Assembly (NCBI GenBank): GCA_036971615.1
Contig: JAYKKR010000003.1
Span: 992,001 to 1,056,000, forward strand
DNA length: 64,000 nt
Origin: Amyloporia xantha
Lineage: Eukaryota; Basidiomycota; Agaricomycetes; Polyporales; Adustoporiaceae
Direction: 5' to 3'
The position numbers and the translations under genes were made by a program. The notes under the pieces were generated by a model. That model was not told the DNA's origin. It worked only from the letters and a program-made list of their open reading frames with translations, and did no database searches. This document shows positions 49,685 through 60,198 of the stretch, in pieces. The first letter of the stretch is position 1, and the number at the start of each line of letters is the position of its first letter.

Positions 49685-50091
49685 ACTCGTCCTCAGAGCC
49701 ATCGTGGCCGACATCACCCGCTAGTTGAGGAAACCTTTCAGGCTCATACCGATATGTGAGATTGTGTCGCTCGGCATGTTCTAGCAGCTTCGGCTTATTC
49801 ACTTTCCATCCATATCGCATGACAGGCGGACAGAGCCGAAACTTGCGGTTTGGGATCAGCGAGCGAGGGAGAGTGGTCAATGGTTCCAACGTCATAACCC
49901 TGCGGATGATCTGCCAATGGATGTGAGTTCGACAATTCACGACACGATAGAGCAGCACGCGCCTCAGGCGTCCACTTCTGTAAGCTCGTACTGGGTTTCA
50001 ACTCCATCGGTGGCTCTTGTTTTACGCCCAGAGGATCAACAGATGCAGGCAAATCGACAGATGCAGGACGTGCATACGTTTGTGAAGACAT
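49371..50091 (-). CDS. Array paralogue A (unrecognised family)
   Basis: Exons 50091-49963 and 49910-49371 give 222 residues. Exon 1 (43 codons) starts MSSQTYARPASVDLPASVDP and ends LQKWTPE. Exon 2 starts with LTTLPRSLIPNRKFRL and PPVMRYGWKVNKP, then has an acidic linker with a run of 12 Asp. The conserved C-terminal block is LTRDPEWVISIYTNYDLAIA, then PSDDDVEKLRQALGEAEKPV and WYLDSGDYKWRSWNY. I know no family for it. No signal peptide or transmembrane helix is seen, so it is probably cytosolic or nuclear. The intron donor is GC rather than GT, at the exact place where the paralogues have GT, so splicing may be inefficient or lost. It is convergent with the bromodomain gene and most similar to paralogue F. 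Confidence 0.75.
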
Positions 50092-50427
50092 GTTAGACGA
50101 GACAGACAGGTGTTCGCTGTTGGCTCTCGAGTCTCCAACCTTGCTAACCTTTAAACAAGCGGCCACGTGGCCCATGTTCAACGCAGATCTCCGATCTTAA
50201 TCACAATTACTGGAAACGGAAGTAGGTAGTTCGAGTCAGTCGCTGACCGGACAAAAGGACAATACGGAAAGGACAATAGGGAATGTTGGCATTGTACATA
50301 CACAATGTGGCCATACGAGCCGAGCATGTCTTGGTCGAATATAAAGAGATCGCCTTCCACAAACATTTCGTCGTCCCATCCCTCTCATTCTTCCTGCTTA
50401 GCGTTCAAATTTTGTCTCGGGCCAATT
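50092..50427. promoter_or_regulatory. Divergent upstream region of array gene A and the nuclease-like gene
   Basis: A 336-nt gap separates starts at 50091 (minus) and 50428 (plus). It presumably drives both. No specific element was identified. Confidence 0.5.
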
Positions 50428-51337
50428 ATGCCTCCCCGTGCTCCCTTGCGCTTTGCACGATGGCCACAGGAGGTCACCGTTAAGGCGTCCGACCACTTCA
50501 GGCGTTCACGATACCTTTTAGAAGAAGCCCGTCAAATAGAACATGAAAGTGGCTTATACCACCTATTTGACTGGGACTTGAATTTTACTGCAGACCGCCT
50601 AAATAGTCAAATTGGCCCAAAGGAGATTTCAATTTGGCCGCAGCCCCACCTAGAGATCCAGAACCTAGATGTGGACCAGCCGGACGCGCAGGGTGTAGAA
50701 CCATCGGGTACGAGTCTCACCGCATCACTGTAGGATCATTGGCTGAGGACGTCCTCTAGACAGAATCACACGCTCTATGGGCGACATCGGAGATGTCAAT
50801 TTTGAGTTAATAAACCTGGAAGATGGAGATATCTCTGCAGAATTCTCCAATACCAGCGCAATCAGTATCCCGGTCGACAAAGAAAAGCGGATCGATAGGA
50901 CGCCCGACTTTATCAGCATCATGACAATTCCCCGTCAAAAACCTCGAGTACTCTTCATACATGAAGTGAAGGCATACAAGGAGGAGCAGCTTGATTTATA
51001 CTATTCACAAGGAGAGCAAGCCAATTACCTATTTGAGGCCTTCGACTCGGAGAAGGTGATGTTGCAATGTCTCGAGCAAGCCCAATTCGCATTCGCCGAG
51101 TATCCATGGCAAGATCGTATGCGCGTGATGTGCATGATAGGCGAAAGCTTCCGTGTTATCACGTATAAGCGCGACGGGATACCTTCATTCCGGAATGACG
51201 CCGACTATGGGGCTCGACATACAGTGCGGACAGCCCCGGCCCATATAAGCAAGATCCACGATATCTACAAAGAGAATATGCAGGATGTCAGTGACGAGTT
51301 TGTGTCGTGGTGGAATAAAGTAGTACATACAGATTGA
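50428..51337 (+). CDS. PD-(D/E)XK nuclease-like fungal protein
   Basis: Two exons (50428-50707, 50760-51337) join in phase to 285 residues beginning MPPRAPLRFARWP. The middle of the protein has RTPDFISIMTIP, then PRVLFIHEVKAYKEEQ, then VMLQCLEQAQFAFAEYP. A Pro-Asp, a Glu-x-Lys about 20 residues on, and a downstream helix with Gln is the motif order of the PD-(D/E)XK restriction-endonuclease-like fold. From memory this layout recurs in uncharacterised agaricomycete proteins. Nuclease activity is inference; many such fungal members have no known substrate. No signal peptide is seen. It lies between array copies A and B and is divergent from A. Its sequence is intact. The acceptor at 50759 was chosen because it restores frame across the intron. 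Confidence 0.55.
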
Positions 51338-51771
51338 ATGACAAGTGGAAGCTTTTCGACATCGCTATCGCTTCTGATTCGTTGTATGATGCATTGTTTC
51401 CTCTTTCGTATTGTACTTGTATGATGGACGCAGACTCGGAATTGGCGATTGTACAATTATTACATGTTTACTCATTGCGAACAATGCGAAAGCTTACCAT
51501 ACTGAAGAAGCACACCAGATATCTGAGACTTCATTGGACATCCGCCGTCGCAGTAAACACCGAAGTAAATTAACGCATAACCTCTTGAGCGCGCCAAAAG
51601 CTGCCATCTCGCCTTATCAGCTGAAGAACCCTTAGCACGTCAGAAGGAAGTATACGAGTCACATATATCATATATGTAGGGGACGCAATCATGCTACAGC
51701 GAGTACACTGTCCAACACGCCTTCAGTGGACCGAAGCCTTCTGTACATTGGTTGTCTGAATGTATATTGAG
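51338..51771. other. No supported gene
   Basis: This is the 3' flank of the nuclease-like gene. Only short frames are present. Confidence 0.4.
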
Positions 51772-51925
51772 GGTGATGCTGCAATTCACTATTGAGAGGC
51801 GGAAGCCGGCCTGCAGCGAGACGGTGTGGAGGTTATACAATCTGCCCTCCAGCATACGGCGAATGCAATCCAGGAGCTTGATCACGAAGATGCCGGATAA
51901 TGGAAGGATTACGGACGGTTGGCGA
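51772..51925 (+). pseudogene. Bromodomain-gene 3' end relic 1
   Basis: This aligns with about 48578-48730 of the bromodomain gene: an ATGCTGCAATTC start, the GAGGCGGAGGCGGGCCT-like stretch, the CCTCCAGCATACGGCG stretch and ATCCAGGAGCTTG. Substitutions and small indels break the frame. It has the same strand and order as the source. Confidence 0.65.
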
Positions 51926-52289
51926 AAAGCGCAAACTCAAAACCTCCGATTCCTGAGAGTGTGGTCAGTGGCTCTGAGTCTTTGGTAATTTGGATGATCC
52001 GAATGTATGAGCTCGATAAGTCTAGGAATAATAATGCATTGTGACACACCCATCGGTAGTTCCTGGAAACCCTAATAAGATTGATGGCTCCCGAAGGGGC
52101 AGGTCCTCGAACGAACGGCGTTTACGTTTAGACGAAGAGATGGTGGAAAGGGCTCAATAGGACTCCTGTAAAAGCAGCCTCTTCTGGTATTCTCTCCCGC
52201 AGAACCACCATTTGAGGGACGGGTTACCATTGCTGATACCTACGAGCCGCACTAGAGTAGCTGCAATTTCCTGCCATTTGTTCCGAGCC

Positions 52290-52705
52290 CCATCGAGGTC
52301 TACCCGTGGGCGGCAGACCGGCTCGTAGACCTGCGGCGAACGTTACGCAGAAATATTAACATCGTCTCACTCATTCGTCCATCGGGGGAGCTCTATCAGA
52401 CCGACGACTTATGGCCAGCCAGGCCTCATTGAGAGGCCATACTGGAGGAAATGCAGCAGCGGAGAAAGGAGCTTGAGGGCGATGCCACAGCCACCCCGGA
52501 ATTCACTGCTGAGAAACGCAGAGATGGAAATGGGCCTGCCGCGAGACAGTCCGGATATTTTGCAGTATGCCCTTCAACGTACGGCGAACACTATCCAGAA
52601 GCTTAGCAGGAAGATTGGATAGCGATATGACCAAAGTAGAAGACGAGAATAACAGCGGTGATTAGAAGGTGCAAGCCACCAAGGATGATTGAGAGAATAT
52701 GCCTT
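52290..52705 (+). pseudogene. Bromodomain-gene 3' end relic 2
   Basis: This aligns with about 48378-48800 of the bromodomain gene, from the CTCGAGGTCTATCCG equivalent through AGACCTGCGGCGAACG, CTCACTCATTCGTC and ACGACTTATGG, to a GCAAGCCACC match near 52670. Several stops and indels occur. It lies 354 nt from the 3' end of array copy B, close to the spacing of the intact gene from copy A (452 nt). Confidence 0.75.
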
Positions 52706-53058
52706 GCGTGATAAAAAACAGTGATGGGGAGCCGCTGACGGGGCAGCCTGCGTATAGTGTCATAATGGATGAATTCATCAGTGTCACATGTACGATGTTC
52801 ACATGCGATTAAGCTAATTATTTGTCGCACCTGTAAGGGAACCGTGAGCCTTCTCAAACTTGCAGATAATGACTCACCATGAGACACCACACCATGAGAG
52901 AGCTTGAATTCTCTGCTGACTCCCATGCCAGATTCTACGCGTCCTAGTGCCTAGTAGTAGTTAGTGCAAGTCCATACATGTTTACACTGAGAACCTGTAG
53001 CGAGGCACCGGCCATTGCTAGGAGTCTGACAACGACACAACATAACCAAACTGACCAA

Positions 53059-53755
53059 TCAGTAATCCCAAGAGCGCCATTTGTGGTTGCCAGAATCAAG
53101 ATACCAGGCTGGCTTCTCCGCTTCGCCCAAAGACTGTCGCAATTTTTCCACGTCGTCTTCCGAAGGTGCAATAGTTAAGTCGTAATTGGTATAGATGGAA
53201 GCGACGAATTCTGGGTCTCTTGTCATGACCCAGGTGACCTTGAGGAAAAGCAGAAAACAATCCAAGTTGTGCTCCTTCACGATATGCCGCATGGCTCGAT
53301 TTAAGGTCCTCACTTCGTCAAACAAGCATTTTTTGGCGTCACTATTATCACCTTCTTCTTTATCCTCATGATTGACATCGCCAGCTGGCCGAGAAAAGTA
53401 TATCGGCTTATAACGATATGTGAGATTGTGTCGCTGGGCATATTCTAGAAGCTGCGGCCTGTTCACTTTCCACCCATATCGCATGACAGGCGGGCGGAGC
53501 CGAAACTTGCGATTCGGAATCAGCGAGCGAGGGAGAGTGGTCAATGGATCCAACTTCATAACCCAGTCGATGATCTGTCAATGGATGTGAGCACGGTAAT
53601 TCACGACACGATAGAGCAGCACGCACCTCGGGCGTCCACTTCTGCAAGCTCGTACTGGGTTTTAATTGCATCGGTGGCTCTTGTTTTACGCCCACAGGAT
53701 CGACAGACGAAGGAAGATCCTTACGTGAGCGCCATTTGGTCGTGGATGTAGACAT
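53059..53755 (-). CDS. Array paralogue B (unrecognised family)
   Basis: Exons 53755-53627 and 53574-53059 give 214 residues. Exon 1 is MSTSTTKWRSRKDLPSSVDP and ends KWTPE at a GTGCGT donor. Exon 2 keeps IIDWVMKLDPLTTLPRSLIP, PPVMRYGWKVNRPQL and the C-terminal SIYTNYDLTIAPSEDDVEKL and WYLDSGNHKWRSWDY. The acidic linker is short (NHEDKEEGDNSD) with no long Asp run, making this the most compact intact copy. Its 3' flank lies next to bromodomain relic 2. No function is known. Confidence 0.8.
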
Positions 53756-54165
53756 TAGTGCAAGATGACAGTGGCAGCTCTGTTCGTCTCTGCGCGTTGT
53801 TGCGGTTGGCCGTTGGTGGCAGTGGTTGAATTTTAGAGTGTGACTTGCTGCAGATCCGACATAGATCGCCCGATCTACGATCCTACTTGTGATTGCCACA
53901 TCGGAAAGACCCCCAAAAGACATCTTTTAGCTAATTTCAGCATGCAGAGAGGCACTGGCTGTAAAAGCATGAAGTGGGTGTTTTGAGAATGCACATCATG
54001 CACTTGAACGCACTCCTCTGCACGGCCTGCAGTAAGGCTGAAGTAAGCTTAAGCCGCGGACTCCTAGCGTTAAGTCCATCCATAGTATTTACACCGACAA
54101 CCTACAGCGAGGCATCTGTCACTGCTAGGAATCTACCGACGATACAACAAAATGAGCCAGATGAG

Positions 54166-54880
54166 TCAGTAGTCCCACGAACGCCATTTCGGGCGGATAG
54201 AATCAAGGTACCAGACCGGTTTCTCCGTTTCACCTAGAGCCTGTCGCAATGTTTCTACGTCATCGTCCGAAGATGCAATGGCCAAGTCGTAATTGGTGTA
54301 GACAGAAATGATGAATTTCTCGTCTGTTGTCAATGGCCAAGTGACCTTAAGGCGACGACGAAGACGGGGCAAGTTGAGCTCATTCACAATGTGAGACACG
54401 GCTCGCTTTAATGTCACCACTTCGTCAAACGACTGCCCTCCTGGTATTTCATCATCACTGTCGTCATCCTCCTCTTTATCTCCAGGACCGTCATGACCAT
54501 CGTCGCTAGCTCGTTGAGAAAACTTCATTGGCTTATACTGATATGTGAGATTGTGTTGCTCAGCGTATGCTAGGAACTTCTCCATGTTCGCCTTCCATCC
54601 ATAATGCATGACAGGCGGGCGGAGCCGAAACTTGCGGGTTGGTATCAGCGAGCGAGGGAGAGTGGTCAATGGATCGAACGTCAAGACCCAGTCAATGATC
54701 TGTCCATACATGTGAGTTCATCAAGCCACGCAATGAGACAGTAGCACACACCTCGGGTGTCCACCTCTGTGAGCTCGTACTGGGTTTCAACTGCATCGGG
54801 AGTGCTTGCTTTACGCCTACAGGGTCGACAGATGCAGGCAAATGGAAAGATGCAGGACGTGTATACGTATGTGAAGACAT
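54166..54880 (-). CDS. Array paralogue C (unrecognised family)
   Basis: Exons 54880-54752 and 54699-54166 give 220 residues. Exon 1 starts MSSHTYTRPASFHLPASVDP. Exon 2 has FDPLTTLPRSLIPTRKFRL, PPVMHYGWKANMEKF, a mixed acidic linker (GDKEEDDDSDDE) and the C-terminal block with TNYDLAIASSDDDVETL and SIRPKWRSWDY. The GT donor and acceptor are normal. It differs from A, B and F in the tail (SIRPKW for SGDYKW). The frame is intact and no function is known. Confidence 0.8.
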
Positions 54881-55378
54881 ATTGGGCGAGAGAGACAGGT
54901 AACGATGCGGTCAGTGTGACGGTGGCTCTACCTTCAACATAGATCGCCGATCTTGCTTGCCTTATAGTGACCTGCTCGCGCAGGGTGGCACCATTGCGAA
55001 GCTGCCACATTTGCGTGGAATAGGCTCTCGGAGGATGGTGCCTACGTATGTAGTTATAGACAAACCTTACTTCGTGGACAGACTTGATTGATGCATCCAG
55101 CGTTCCATGGCCAAGCTTCCAACAACTTAAACGTGGCTCACGTGTACTACACTGATACCGCAGTCGATGCATAGATTTTTTTGTATTCCTTCAGTGCAGT
55201 TGTTGCATCGTAACTCAGAATATTGAAGCGAATACAGAGACGGCAGACGTTACATACAATATCTAACGAACGAAAGCATCTGTATCGGAACTGCTACGAA
55301 TGGATTGCTAAGACTACCAGCGATGTCGACTAGTAGTCGGTTGGTACACCAGACAACAAAACGATCCATATGAAAGCA
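54881..55378. other. Spacer between array copies C and D
   Basis: This holds the upstream region of copy C and the 3' flank of copy D. No coding sequence is supported. Confidence 0.4.
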
Positions 55379-56198
55379 CTACTTCCACCAACGCCACTTG
55401 TAGTTTTCAGAGTCCAGGTACCAGACCGGCTTCCCCGTCAGACCGAACGCCTGCCCCAACGCTTCAACGTCATCGTCCGATGGTGCAATGGCCAGGTCGT
55501 AGTTCGTATAGATGGAAATAATCAAGTCAGGCTCTCTTGTCAAGCTGCTGCAGATATCAAGCAGGCGTGCAGGATACCCCACGTTTTGCTTTTTCACAAT
55601 GTGAACCACGGCTCGCCTTAGCGTGATTACAGAATCGAACGACTGATTGTTAGGATCTAACCATGATGGCAATTTAGCTTCCTTTTCGTCTTCCTCTGCT
55701 TCGTCGTCATCGGTGTCGTCCGCGCCATCATCGTCGTCGCCATCATCTTCCTCATCGTCTTCCTCGTGGTGCTCGTTCCTGCCATCGGCAGCGTTGCCTC
55801 CACGTTTGCCAACAGCGCGTAGCCGAAGATGTTCTGGTAGCCTATGCCAACAAGTAAGATCGTGTTGCTTGGCATAGTCCAGAAGCTCCTCGACGTTGCA
55901 TTTCCATCCGTATCGCATGGTAGGCGGACGAAGGTAGAACTTGCGAGTTGGAATCAACGAGCGGGGGAGTGTCGTCAACGGATCCAACTCCTCAAAACTG
56001 GCGATAATCTGTCAATGCATGTGAGCTCGGGAGGCCATGCAGCGACGATGCAGATATACATAATACCTCGGGCGTCCACTTCTTCAAGAGACTTGTGCTT
56101 GGTCTCAGCTGTAGGGTGAGTTCTTGCCTTACGCCCGCGGGATCGACGGATGCAGGAAGATCCTTGGTTGTACGACGCTTATAGGTGGACGTAGGCAT
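55379..56198 (-). CDS. Array paralogue D (long-linker subtype)
   Basis: Exons 56198-56067 and 56008-55379 give 253 residues. Exon 1 (44 codons) starts MPTSTYKRRTTKDLPASVDP. Exon 2 has LTTLPRSLIPTRKFYLRPPT and RYGWKCNVEELLDYAKQHDL. An extended acidic linker follows (EEDDEEDDGDDDDGADDTDD), then the subtype-specific KLPSWLDPNNQSFD. The C-terminal block reads TNYDLAIAPSDDDVEALGQA and ends YKWRWWK. It pairs with copy G, with which it shares the linker layout, the WRWW ending and about 1-2 kb of upstream DNA. The frame is intact and no function is known. Confidence 0.8.
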
Positions 56199-56229
56199 GA
56201 AGGGCGAGGGAAAATTTGGACAGTAGTGG

Positions 56230-57350
56230 CTCTGTCAGACAGTGGCAGCTGTTCTTCAAGACTCGGAGTATCAGCTCAACGAAGTGTGCCAGTGTCCAGG
56301 TGAACAGCCAAGTCAGTAGGCTGGAGCAGGAACACACGAATATCCTGAGTTCGCGAAGGTTGAAGGGTGTATCTACTCTGCTCGCGGGAATCTAGACAAT
56401 GGTGGCTCTGTTCGCGTTGTACGCGGTTGGTTGAAGACTTGAAGTGGGTGGTTGGACGTTGAACGTCGAACGTTGAATGTGGCCTGCCGCAGATCCGAGT
56501 CCGACCGTTAGCCACGTAGATCACCCGATCTACGATCTTTCTTGATGGCAGCCATCCAAAAGAACAATAGATCGCGCGGCCGTCCTTTGTCTTGTACACC
56601 GAACCCCTGTTGCTTGAGAATCCCGAAGAATGACCCCTAGCCAATTTGAGCAGCGGTGCGTATGCAGATCCAGAGAGGGGCACTGGCCGTACTACAGCCA
56701 GTTGCCTTCACGGACACGGACACGGACACGGACACGGATGGGCATCTCTTTGCGTAGGAACTTGAGTAGCACCTACATACCCGAATGGCATCGTCGTAAT
56801 TCTCTTTCCTGTGCCAATCTTCTTCGCAGAACACCTTATTAATGTACAGCACTCCACAGCTCAAGGCGACTGCTGTCCTTACAACCGCACACGCAGGGTA
56901 AGAGACATTTTCATGAATCAAAGGCGAGCATCTTTACTGAACCTGTTCAAGGCACCGGTACCAGGGCCTGCATTGAATCCACGCTACACATACCTCAAAC
57001 TCAAAGGCGCTCACCACGTATCCACAATCAATCTACACGACCGTGACACTGGTTTTCGCTGCATTCTTCACGCGCGCCCACTAGCATCCGCGTCGGGCAG
57101 TCCTAGCTCCGAACTAAGTTCAGTCGCCTGCCGGGGACCCCCGCTGGAGAAGTTACGCACGTCGCATGCTACTGAGCGGGTTCGAGTTGAACATTAGCCT
57201 CGGTCACTGGCATCTGATCGTTAACGCTGATCCGTCACGCTGTATTGTGCGCCGTTCATCGTGCAATAGCGGACAGAATAATTGCCCAAATGCGTGCAAG
57301 TGTAACACAGTTCTCCTGTGGGTAGACGGGGAGTCCGAGCAGGGAGGACG
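56230..57350. repeat. Segmental duplicate upstream of copy D (matches 61070-62720)
   Basis: Non-coding DNA upstream of D recurs upstream of G in the same order. Shared landmarks are the GATCACCCGATCTACGAT stretch, a GGACAC-type hexamer run (four units near 56711-56735, one near 62081), GTAGGAACTTGAG, and GGTAAGAGACATTTTCATGA. Small open frames inside (56811-57197) are not conserved as proteins. Confidence 0.7.
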
Positions 57351-57832
57351 TACCAAGCAGCAAGACGTCGCTTTCGCGCCGCGGCGAGAATCGTGTCTTA
57401 CGCTGTGATAGAGGCACCACCGCGCAGAACCTATTGACAATGCGGGCCCTGGGTATACCTGCAATAGTACTTCCTAAGACCAATGTTGAACCAGAGTCAC
57501 CACACTCACATTTCTGGCTGCACAGCAAGGATGTACGTGGCCTCATTCACAACGGATTCCTGGTTGGAAAAGTTCCCCACCAGAGCACCAAATCGGGCAC
57601 GGGCATCACCCGCGTCGACCACCGCGGTCAAGCCATCAGGATCAGCAGTCCCGGTTCTTCGGGTTCCCTGAGTGTGTATAAGCCCGGCGACTTCGAGTAT
57701 AACGCAATACGACACACACTAGTAGTGCATCCGGAGGCAAATGCTGGGCTTCAAGTCTGGTAATTTTTGCAATCATCCAGCGTGACTTACCATGCTGACA
57801 CATGAGTTCCATGAGACGATGCAGACTAAATA

Positions 57833-58578
57833 TCAATTTCCGCCCCCACCATTTGGACTCTCGCACTCAAGGTAACAGAGCGGCTTCTCTGGTTGACCCA
57901 GAACATGTTGCCATGCTTCTACATCGGCGTCCGAAGGCGCAACGGCCAAGAAGTAGTCGGCTTATATGGAAACTCTGGTCTCCGGATGTCTGGTTAGGAC
58001 GTAGCAAAAATCGAGGAGACGCTGAAGACGCACGGCTTGCCTTAGCGTCATCCCGCGGGTCACCACCCGTCGTCAAATCTGTACCAGCTCTCAGGACGCC
58101 TCCTCGCCTTCCTCTTTCCCGTCGTCTCCAACGTATGAGCTATCATTTGGGTCGCCGTCACCGCTTTGCTTTCTTCAAGCCTTATGCCTATCATGACTGA
58201 CATTACTAATTTGTGCACGAAAGTCTCCCGGCTTATACCAATATGTGAGACTAGTGTGTCGCTCAGCGTATTCCAGAAGAGACTTAGCTTCCATTCATAT
58301 CGCACGACGGGAGGCCGGATACCCAGACTTACGGTTCGGAATCAGCGAGCGAGGAAGAGCGGTCGACGGGGGACAACGGCATGTAGCTGTCGATTATCAC
58401 CCGCCAATGATTACGAGCTCGACAATTTGTGAGCCAGAGCAGGACGCACCTCAGGCGCCCACTTCTGTAAGCTCGTGCTCGGCTTCAATTAAATCGTGTA
58501 GTTCCTGTCTACTCCGACAGAATCGACGGACGAAGGAAGGTCCTTATGTGCCCGACGCTTAGCCGTAGAGGTAGGCAT
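57833..58578 (-). pseudogene. Array paralogue E, pseudogene
   Basis: Exon 1 remains from 58578 (MPTSTAKRRAHKDLPSSVD) but reaches a stop before the WTPE end of the exon, through a frameshift. Exon 2 remnants include a degraded LPRSLIPNRK segment, a stop in place of the RYGWK motif, and LLEYAERH. Much of the acidic linker is missing. The 3' end still reads FLAVAPSDADVEAWQHVLG, then QPEKPLCYLE, ending at 57833. It is clearly a dead member of the array. Confidence 0.8.
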
Positions 58579-59002
58579 GAGTGCAAGGTGACAGTGGTGA
58601 CTCTGTTGGTGTCTGCGCGCTGCGCTGCCGTTGGCTGTTAGTTGCAGGGGTAGGAAAGTGGCTTGCCGCAAATCCGACGTGCATACACCCGATCTACGAC
58701 CATACAGCTGGATTTCTGGACTGCAGTCATCCATGGGTATGATTGTCATACCGGTCTTAGTTCATTTCAGCACGCAGGGAAAGACACTAGCCGTCAAAGC
58801 ATGCATATCGAGCAATTGAACACACTCTGAGTCCTCTGCGAGATAACTCGCACAGCCCAGTCCTACGCGGTCAAATAAGGCTGGAGTAAAATTGAAGCCG
58901 TGAATTGCCATCACGAATTCACACATGTTCATACTGAAGACCTGTAGCACAGCACCGGTCACTGCTAGAAGTCCAACGATACAACAAATCGAGCCGGACG
59001 AA

Positions 59003-59759
59003 TCAGTAATTCCAAGAGCGCCATTTAAAGTCGCCAGAATCAAGATACCAGACCGGCTTCTCCGCTTCCCCCAGAGCCTGTCGCAGTTTCTCCACGTCGT
59101 CGTCCGAAGGTGCAATGGCCAAATCGTAATTGGTATAGATGGAAATGACCCATTCCGGGTCTCTTGTCAACACCCAGGTGACCGTGATGAGACGCCCAAG
59201 TCGAGGCAAGTCGAGCTCATCCACGATGTGCCACACGGCTTTCTTTAACGTCATCAGTTCGTCAGACGACAGCCCTTCGTCATCGTCATCGTCGTCGTCG
59301 TACTCGTCCTCGAAGCCATCGTCATCGAAATCGCCCGCTACTAGTAGTCGAGGAAACCTTACCGGCTCATACCGATGTGTGACATTGTGTCGCTCGGCAT
59401 ATTCCAGGAGTATCGGCTTATTCACTTTCCATCCATATCGCATGGTAGGCGGACGGAGCCGAAACTTGCGGGTTGGTATCAGCGAGCGAGGGAGAGTGGT
59501 CAATGGATGCAGTGACATAACGCCGCGGATGATCTGTCAATGAATGTGAGTTCGACAGGTCACGAAACGATAGAGCAGCACGCACCTCGGGCGTCCACTT
59601 CTGCAAGCTCGTACTGGGTTTCAGCACCATCGGTGGTTCTTGTTTTACACCCACGGGATCAACAGATGCAGGCAAACCGACAGATGCAGGCAAACCGACA
59701 GATGCAGGCAAATCAACAGATGCAGGACGTCTATACATATGTGAAGAGATGATGGGCAA
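59003..59759 (-). CDS. Array paralogue F (unrecognised family)
   Basis: Exons 59759-59586 and 59533-59003 give 234 residues. Exon 1 contains three tandem copies of an 18-nt unit encoding LPASVG or LPASVD, where paralogues have one or two; Met8 at 59738 is an alternative start. Exon 2 has SLHPLTTLPRSLIPTRKFRL, RYGWKVNKPILLEYAERHN, an acidic linker with seven Asp, and a C-terminal block almost identical to copy A (LTRDPEWVISIYTNYDLAIA, then GDFKWRSWNY). The donor is a normal GTGCGT, unlike A. The flanking 3' DNA also matches that of A. No function is known. Confidence 0.8.
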
Positions 59760-60198
59760 GAGAGACGGGTGGTGGCCCTGTCCGACGGCCTTATAACTGC
59801 AGCCACATTCACCACGTCCACAGATCGCCGATCATGACACCAAGCGCTGTAACTCGCGTGAAATAGTGGTGCAGATCGCGAGACTGGCGCAGGACCTGCT
59901 GCATCAAAGTTCTCGGCATACCAAAACGCAATGTCGCAGACGCAATTGGTTGGTACTCCAAGAGGATCAGCGAGTCGACTCGATTACCATGAGGTTTCCT
60001 TTATATCTGCAATGCAAGTCTTGCGTCATGACTAAAAATATTGAATTCTCGAGGATCGAATGGATGAACAGCACCATGTCACATACTGTACTCTAAGAAT
60101 GAAAGCATCATGTGGAAAAAACTGCTACAAACGCACTCCGAAGTCCACCAGCGATGTCGATAAGTCGGTCGATACACAACAAAATTATCCGAACGACT

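Noticed and set aside
56811..57197. Plus-strand ORF shared with 62059-62478 as a second gene family
   Set aside because: Similarity follows the DNA duplication; indels change the frame and termini, so protein conservation is not supported.
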